From Euperipatoides rowelli (taxonomy: Eukaryota; Onychophora; Udeonychophora; Euonychophora; Peripatopsidae), in the NCBI GenBank assembly GCA_003024985.2, contig PXIH01S0026118.1: 12,236 bases of DNA, one strand, 5' to 3'. Below the pieces are notes generated by a model. The model worked only from the letters and a program-made list of their open reading frames with translations. It made no database searches and was not told the DNA's origin. The translations under genes were made by a program, and so were the position numbers. Positions 7,773 through 12,236 of the stretch are shown here, piece after piece; position 1 is the stretch's first letter, and each line of letters begins with the position of its first letter.

Positions 7773-8754
7773 GAATTAAAATGGTTCTTCATTGACGTCT
7801 TTGTCTTCAGAGACTGCATCATCTTTCCTGGATTGATTAGAAATGCTTTTCAGGACCGATGTAGTTTTACGTTTCATTAGTCTTTTTTCAAAAAATGATT
7901 TCCTGTCATCATGAGATCTATCCGGTGCAAATTTCACACCAGCTAGAATATTCGATCCCAAAGATCTTACATCCAATGCAGATTTTAAAAATGAGCTTTT
8001 AGTTTTTTCGTCGCAGAATGAGATCAATAGAGGTCTAGTTTCATTTTCAATTTGTACTCCAAGTCTCGTTTGATAACTTGGTCTAGTGGCTGCAAACATA
8101 TTTTCATCACCAGAAGTTAAACTCAGGAGGTCATCAATCTTGTGTGATTCATCAAAATTAAACAAAATTATATTACAATTTCTTCTTTCATTTTCATCAT
8201 CATATCTTTTAAATCTCTCTCTCTATTTAAATTGATATCCAAAATTGATTTTTTAATTTCTTCAATTTCATTCGCATTGACATCACCACAAATATTAGCA
8301 ACGGATGGTGTATCAAGGCTTTGTAATTTATGATCAAGATACTATCTTGGATTCAAGATCACTGAATCTCTTTTCATTTTCAACAAAAATAATCTCAAAA
8401 TTATGAATTTTTTTTAGAAAGCAGCGACAACTGTAAAATAACTTGTTTGATGGATATCTGGTCATCAGATCCCTGAGAGGGAGAAACTCTACAACCACAC
8501 ACCCATGAAATATCCGGATTTTTCATAATTTTGAACTGACTTTCATTTAAGTTCTTTAGTGAAGTGCATGATTTGTGAAACAAGCAAGGCATATATTACA
8601 CATTTACACTCAATCGCATCTTTATCAATTCCAATTTCTCGTAGGTTTTTTTTTTACACTTGCCGCAGAGGTTGCAGGGCCAGGATTGCTTTCCACATTA
8701 CCTGATAGTAAAAGCAGAATTGATATTATATTTGTCAAACCATATTTGTTTTTT
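7773..8754 (-). pseudogene. LINE ORF1 remnant: 2A-like motif, PHD-like zinc finger, RRM-like domain
   Basis: Three blocks are readable in different frames. (1) 8753-8628: 42 open codons holding the hydrophobic stretch and NPGP motif. (2) About 8676-8470: Cys/His pattern CNLCGKC, then AIECKC, then LFHKSC, then SWVCGC, the spacing of a C4HC3 PHD finger; frame changes occur at the A10 run (8646-8655) and near 8590. (3) 8165-7776: a 129-codon frame with NFDES, TRLG, RPLLISFCDEKTKSSFLKSA and VKFAPDRSHDDR, matching the RNA-binding domain of CR1/L2-type ORF1 proteins. Between 2 and 3 (about 8270-8170) an E/K/M-rich segment (NEIEEIKKSILDINLNRER) suggests a coiled coil. ORF1 proteins of this type bind element RNA and assist retrotransposition. 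The copy is broken at three or more sites. Confidence 0.82.
8676..8753 (-). other. 2A-like ribosome-skipping peptide in LINE ORF1
   Basis: In one uninterrupted minus-strand frame, LLLLSGNVESNPGP is encoded at 8717-8676, preceded by a hydrophobic stretch (GLTNIISI). The 2A consensus is D-(V/I)-E-x-N-P-G-P after a helical Leu-rich lead; at the NPG|P junction the ribosome skips one peptide bond. Here every consensus position is kept except the first Asp, which is Asn (AAT, one base from GAT). Known 2A-like motifs occur in non-LTR elements of trypanosomes and of several invertebrates, often at the ORF1 N-terminus with just such a Leu-rich lead and a zinc finger right after, exactly this arrangement. 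The frame has a TGA at 8754-8756 and no ATG, so this copy's start is lost. Confidence 0.85.
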
Positions 8755-8997
8755 CACAAATAGTAATTGTAACAAAAAATATTTTATGTTTAGAGGTAGG
8801 CCCTGTATAGAAACACGTGGTAGATGACAAATGATATAGCAGTATAAAATTGGCACAGAAATCGGAACAAAATAATATTCCACAGACAGGGCAAAACAAA
8901 AGGGTGAACTTTTTTTCTTATCCAGAGCAGTGCCATATCCAAATTCAAGGAGAATTATAGAAATAAATAATAGAAATCCAACGTTGGCAATCTTCAT
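8698..8997 (-). CDS. 99-codon open frame with signal-peptide-like N-terminus; doubtful
   Basis: An ATG at 8997 opens a frame beginning MKIANVGFLLFISIILL, a basic residue followed by a 14-residue hydrophobic core and a plausible cleavage region (GYGTA-LD), i.e. a textbook signal peptide. The rest is hydrophobic and A+T-driven without recognisable domains and ends at TAA 8697-8695 inside the 2A codons, one frame off. A single-base change in the A6 run near 8752-8757 would bring it in frame with the 2A motif, so it could be the decayed N-terminus of the LINE ORF1. It may equally be chance in low-complexity DNA, or a lone first exon. No promoter was recognised. Confidence 0.25.
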   Translation of the reverse strand: MKIANVGFLLFISIILLEFGYGTALDKKKSSPFCFALSVEYYFVPISVPILYCYIICHLPRVSIQGLPLNIKYFLLQLLFVKKQIWFDKYNINSAFTIR

Positions 8998-8999
8998 AG

Positions 9000-10032
9000 T
9001 GTAATTGTTGTAAAACTAATTATCTAGATCAGATGCAATCTTGAAGAATATTGGACTACTGTAGACAAAATTGGATTCCAATGCAGCAAAGATTGCAATT
9101 TAATAAATATTCCAATATTATTTTCAATAATTTTAGTAATAAAAATTCTGATTTTAAATCAAAATTAATTAAATAACCAGAGCGCTATTGTAAACCACCA
9201 TAGGTGAAAATACCACAGAGCGAGGCTTCATTATTGAAGTGTTACTAATCCCTCCAATAACAAATTATTTGGATAAATGCTAGAAAACATTAATTTATGA
9301 GGGATTTTTTTAATGTAAAGGAATAAAATATTTGTAAGCAATTTTTTTTTTCAATCTGTAAAGATTTGTAAAAACTGTAATGTTTGGTAGTAAGTTATAG
9401 TCTGGATCTCAGACTCCATTTAGCACATCCAGGCCCAAACCTGCCATTATTTTTTTTAATAATATTACAAATAAATTTACAAAAAAAAAAGGGAGAATTC
9501 TTGGAAATACAAATAAATTTGTTATTTATATAAATCCAAATAGAACAAATAGGAAACTTGGGTTTATGGAATAATCTTGAGAGAAAATTTTTTGCTGGTA
9601 CTTTTAGGAACTTTAAGAGAAATATTTTCAGATATATAAAGAATAATCTGAAACCAATTAATTATTGATGTTATTGTTTCCACATTTGATACTGTAACTT
9701 GTATTGGCTATTTGTGATTTTGGGACATTCTTTTTTGTTTTGGTGTTTTTGAAACATAGTTATTATTGTGTTTAGGCTACTGTATTTATTGTACTGTGTA
9801 TTCTTTTTCTTATATTAATTTCTGTTGTTAATCACTCTGTACTAGAATATTATACTTAACTGTAAAGTGAATTTGAATTCTATAATGCCTGAATCTCAGA
9901 CCTACCATTGTCATGCAGCCCTAAAACAGCCAATTGCTTTGACGCTTTGCGATATACAAGCTATGGATATAATGTACATATTTTGGCCACAAAAAACACA
10001 AGAAAATTTTGGAACCGTTTAGTTTTTTGATT
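9000..10032. other. A+T-rich non-coding DNA with minor repeats
   Basis: No convincing gene. A somewhat G+C-richer patch at 9178-9240 could be the 5' UTR of the minus-strand LINE. AATCCCTC (9247-9254) and GAGGGATT (9299-9306) form a short inverted pair. CTGGATCTCAGACT near 9404 and CTGAATCTCAGACC near 9890 begin a diverged ~50-base direct repeat. A plus-strand frame near 9480-9570 is open for about 30 codons without recognisable content. Confidence 0.4.
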
Positions 10033-10119
10033 TCGGAGCACTTTGGAGCAATTTCTTCATTTTTTTTATCTTTTGTAGCAGGTTGGAGCAACATAGCAAA
10101 ATTGGAGCAGCTTGGAGCA
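10033..10119 (+). repeat. Six TTGGAGCA-like octamers in three 10-bp-spaced pairs
   Basis: Octamers start at 10033 (TCGGAGCA), 10043, 10073 (TTGTAGCA), 10083, 10102 and 10112; the four without a note are exactly TTGGAGCA. Within each pair the spacing is 10 bp, one DNA helical turn, while pair-to-pair spacing is 40 then 29 bp. A degenerate tandem repeat of an 18-base unit with variable spacers is the simplest reading; a protein-binding array or a transposon subterminal region are alternatives. The text after the last pair, CCATCACTG (10126-10134), resembles a hAT terminus, but no matching left end was found. Confidence 0.8.
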
Positions 10120-10139
10120 AATTTTCCATCACTGTTATT

Positions 10140-10226
10140 GTTATATAGGCAAGTTTTCTTGTATGACTATTTTTAAAGCTAAAAAGTCATAAATGACATA
10201 TCTTGATATCTAAAATAAATAAATAA
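10140..10226 (+). mobile_element. LINE 3' end: hairpin plus AAAT-type tail
   Basis: GTCAT-AA-ATGAC (10186-10197) is followed by CTTGATATCTAAAATAAATA and more AAAT units to 10226. The same layout and nearly the same text end the LINE at 3911-3955: the stretch from CTTGATA through the tail differs at two positions. This is therefore a second, severely 5'-truncated copy of that family. The left limit is a guess. Confidence 0.65.
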
Positions 10227-10401
10227 TGATTGCCTAGTGATTTGGTAAGAATTTACTAAATCTAGTGATCTTCATCATAGATGCTATTCTAGATCCCAGT
10301 GAAGATACAAAATAGCTTACCAAAATGGTATTAACAAAGAGGAATGTGGAAATGTACAATATACAGTATGGGCTATAGCCTACTCAAAATAAAATTTATA
10401 A

Positions 10402-10717
10402 AATAATTCTATTAAAAAATTAATAAGAAATGTAATTAAATTGGGTCAAATCAAAGAAATTAAGCAAATTATAAATGAATTAATATTATCTGACAAATAA
10501 TGCGGCAAGGGATATAGAAAAATTCTCAAAGAACACATTCTTGAAATCATATAAATCTAGTTCAAACTTGAAGGATTTAGAATTAGTACAGGAGGAAACT
10601 AAAACATCCTGCAAAATAATAAAACGTGGTTACGCCTATATCAGACAAAATGGACATATCATAGCCCTTAAATTTGTTACTAATTTAAACCATACACTAA
10701 GTGCTGATTTTAATTAG
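10402..10717 (+). pseudogene. Coding-like fragment with a frameshift, origin unknown
   Basis: Frame one is open at 10402-10497 (32 codons) with a helical KLIRNVIKLGQIKEIKQII-type sequence. A second frame is open at 10484-10714 (77 codons, no ATG, TAG at 10715) and includes FLKSYKSSSNLKDLELVQEE and IIKRGYAYIRQNGHIIALKF. The residue mix is more protein-like than neighbouring translations, and the two frames overlap where one would have to continue into the other. I do not recognise a family. At this base composition one or two chance frames of 77 codons are expected in a window this size, so the case rests on composition only. It might be a decayed transposon or retrocopy fragment. Confidence 0.25.
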
Positions 10718-11821
10718 TTAAATTCAAAATTTTGGTACACCTATTATTAGTAGTTGAATGTGAGCACAAGGCTAATCTCAAATTTAGTAAAATAAATATT
10801 TTACTTACGTTTTCTTTCAAGTAAAAATACATTGGTTTTCATTTAGAAAGAAAATTTATCAAATCCTTTCATAATCGTGGAAATAATACATTATATTGAA
10901 CAAACGAATAATTTCAGATTAGAATGTAATCATTCAAATCGCCATAAACACAAAAAGAAAAATCGACGACATTGATCAGTGGTATGTAATATATTAAATG
11001 CAGCTAGGTAATTGGTTAATAATAAATGCGTAGGTATGCATAGCTTTAATATTGAAAATCAGATACTATTTAATTTTTAAATTATAAACAAATACTGTAG
11101 AATATTTTTAAAGTAGATTAACAAAATGATATTAAAAATATTTAAATAATTTTGAAATGAAGAAAAATTGATCAATCACAAAGAAGCAAAGGTTTTGTTG
11201 CTCAATTAATTGAACGACCGCGTGGTCTGGTTTTTACTCTTTTGAAGAGCTCTGCTAAATTAATATCACTAATTCACGATGTTAATATTATTTGAAACTG
11301 CTGCTGGTTATGCAATTTTTAAGGTATTAATTCTAGATAAATTTTGTAATTTAAACGTCAAAATTGTAAAACATTCTGTTATTAAAAAAAAAAAAAAGTA
11401 ATCTATTGCTGAACGTAATTAGTAAATGATGTACAGAAGCAATTTTCATCTTTTGATTGAGAAATAATAAAAAATTATTGTATTTCATGATGTTAGAGAC
11501 ATAATGCTTTTAAATAATTAAACTAAAAAGTTTGATAAATATGTTTTAAGTAATATATTTCCAGAGGGTTTAGATTACCAAGTTATGTATTTATGTTCTT
11601 GATTTATATGTTTTTCTAGCTTGGTCAAAAAAAAAAACAATTGTTTTCCTCCTAGTCTTTTAGCCTATATGATTGATACCTTTTGTATTTCTTGTTTTGT
11701 TCAATATTTAACAAGTTTCTTTAGACTTGTACATTAATTGTATAGGCTAATAATTTATTAAAAACCTTTCAATATTGAAATCATAAGTAATGATAAACGT
11801 ATATAACACCATGATTTGTTT
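10718..11821. other. Very A+T-rich non-coding stretch
   Basis: No gene, RNA or transposon termini recognised. Small palindromes TCAATTAATTGA and GACC-GCGT-GGTC lie side by side near 11203-11228. Long A-runs occur at 11385-11397 and 11627-11637. Confidence 0.5.
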
Positions 11822-11864
11822 ATTTTTTATTTATTTTAAGAACTTGTAATTAAGTCATTGACTT
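11822..11864 (-). mobile_element. LINE 3' end on the minus strand: hairpin plus AAAT-type tail
   Basis: Read on the minus strand, AAGTCA-A-TGACTT (11864-11852) precedes a short spacer and TAAAATAAATAAAAAATAAA (down to 11822). This repeats the hairpin-then-tail layout of 3911-3955 and 10186-10226, though the spacer is more diverged. Upstream on that strand (11865-12016) nothing LINE-like is readable, so the copy is either extremely truncated or too old to read. Confidence 0.5.
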
Positions 11865-12016
11865 TTTTTTTTACAAAATAACTAGCAGAAAGTGACAAAT
11901 ATGAAATCAAAAACAAGTATAAATAGGCCTACAAAACAGTTAAATAATAGCATCAAAGAAAAGCAATATAATAGCCAAAAATAGGCCTATAGTAGTAAAA
12001 AAAATTCAAAGTATAC

Positions 12017-12202
12017 TTAGTACTTTAGACCTGCAGCAATCTTTTGTTGTAACAACAAGGTTGGTGAGTCACTGACTTTGGGTACTTGAACAGTACAGGT
12101 GATTGTATAATAATTATTGATCATCCCATGTGCAGGGCGCTCGTGGTATGATGAAAATGTCCACCCACAACCAGTTAAAGCTACTGATCTAGATACCGAC
12201 AT
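12017..12202 (-). CDS. 61-codon open frame at the window edge, doubtful
   Basis: ATG at 12202 to TAA at 12019-12017, in the least A+T-rich stretch of the right end. A TAG lies in frame immediately upstream, and a GTTTTCAG acceptor-like text precedes it by about six bases, so an exon starting near 12208 is possible. The peptide (three Cys/Trp residues near 12-15, central HERPAHGMINNYY) matches no family I know. It could be a small terminal exon, part of a repeat, or chance. Confidence 0.15.
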   Translation of the reverse strand: MSVSRSVALTGCGWTFSSYHERPAHGMINNYYTITCTVQVPKVSDSPTLLLQQKIAAGLKY

Positions 12203-12236
12203 CTATACTGAAAACTCCAATAGGACTATCTGTTCA

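Larger units (their letters stand above)
5820..8754 (-). mobile_element. Decayed two-ORF non-LTR retrotransposon (CR1/L2/Jockey-like) with a 2A-like motif
   Basis: Running from high to low coordinates, the element carries ORF1 (2A-like motif, PHD-like finger, helical linker, RRM-like domain; 8753-7773), about 20 bases, then ORF2 (APE-type endonuclease, linker, first half of reverse transcriptase; about 7752-5820). This order is that of APE-type LINEs in the CR1/L2/Crack/Jockey assemblage; the exact clade needs a tree. It has several frameshifts and stops and is inactive. The 3' part (RT catalytic YADD, C-terminus, 3' tail) is absent, the opposite of usual 5' truncation. It sits in the same orientation as the host exon at 4266-5794 and ends next to its acceptor. 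The 5' limit is uncertain: a 5' UTR may extend to ~9240, where slightly more G+C-rich text occurs. Confidence 0.88.

Noticed and set aside
8695-8705. CAG|GTAATG read as a splice donor for the 99-codon signal-peptide frame
   Set aside because: These bases are the Ser-Gly-Asn-Val codons of the 2A motif in a well-defined LINE ORF1; the donor resemblance is probably fortuitous, although read-through splicing cannot be excluded.
8575-8763. 62-codon plus-strand frame
   Set aside because: Antisense shadow of the LINE ORF1 zinc-finger and 2A region, which has clear motifs on the minus strand.
9247-9306. AATCCCTC/GAGGGATT inverted pair as transposon ends
   Set aside because: Only eight bases, 44 bases apart, and no target duplication outside them.
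1-12236. tRNA, rRNA, CRISPR array or bacterial operon
   Set aside because: Scanned for B-box-like GGTTCGAATCC text, evenly spaced direct repeats and ribosome-binding sites; none found, and the gene structure is eukaryotic.

Overview
The window looks like nuclear DNA from an invertebrate animal. It is strongly A+T-rich and gene-poor, with split-gene signals (a polypyrimidine tract plus AG acceptor, and a GT donor), non-LTR retrotransposon remnants, short hAT-like elements and microsatellite tails. The palindromic words TAGGCCTA and TAGGCTA/TAGCCTA recur throughout. I cannot name the species. There is no sign of bacterial operons, tRNA, rRNA or CRISPR.

Layout. Positions 1-1984 hold a 9-unit AAT microsatellite and two short non-autonomous elements with hAT hallmarks: 493-739 (8-bp target duplication, one mismatch) and 1029-1348 (perfect palindromic 8-bp target duplication GGCTAGCC). 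A 40-codon open frame of unknown origin follows at 1985. An imperfect fold-back lies at 2559-2790. A decayed plus-strand LINE reverse-transcriptase fragment follows (about 2800-3955); it contains a 50-bp near-perfect palindrome and ends in a hairpin plus ATAAA-rich tail.

The only convincing host gene is on the minus strand. A 1.5-kb exon (5794 down to 4266) encodes the first 509 residues of a low-complexity, phosphosite-rich protein I do not recognise, with two KEN sequences and an SH3-ligand motif near the exon end. The gene continues past the 4265 donor, but I could not identify its next exon.

Directly upstream of that exon, in the same orientation and presumably in the preceding intron, lies a long decayed non-LTR retrotransposon of CR1/L2/Jockey-like architecture (about 8754 down to 5820). 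It has ORF1 with a 2A-like ribosome-skipping motif (LLLLSGNVESNPGP), a PHD-like zinc finger, a helical stretch and an RRM-like ORF1 domain. ORF2 has an APE endonuclease with nearly all key motifs readable, a linker, and the first half of the reverse transcriptase. The element is cut off on its 3' side about 25 bases from the exon's splice acceptor. The 2A motif is the most interesting signal in the window.

From 9000 to the end I see mostly unannotatable A+T-rich DNA. It contains a cluster of six TTGGAGCA-like octamers in 10-bp-spaced pairs (10033-10119), two more LINE 3' ends sharing the hairpin-plus-tail design (10186-10226 plus; 11822-11864 minus), a coding-like but broken stretch (10402-10717), and a weak 61-aa open frame at the right edge.
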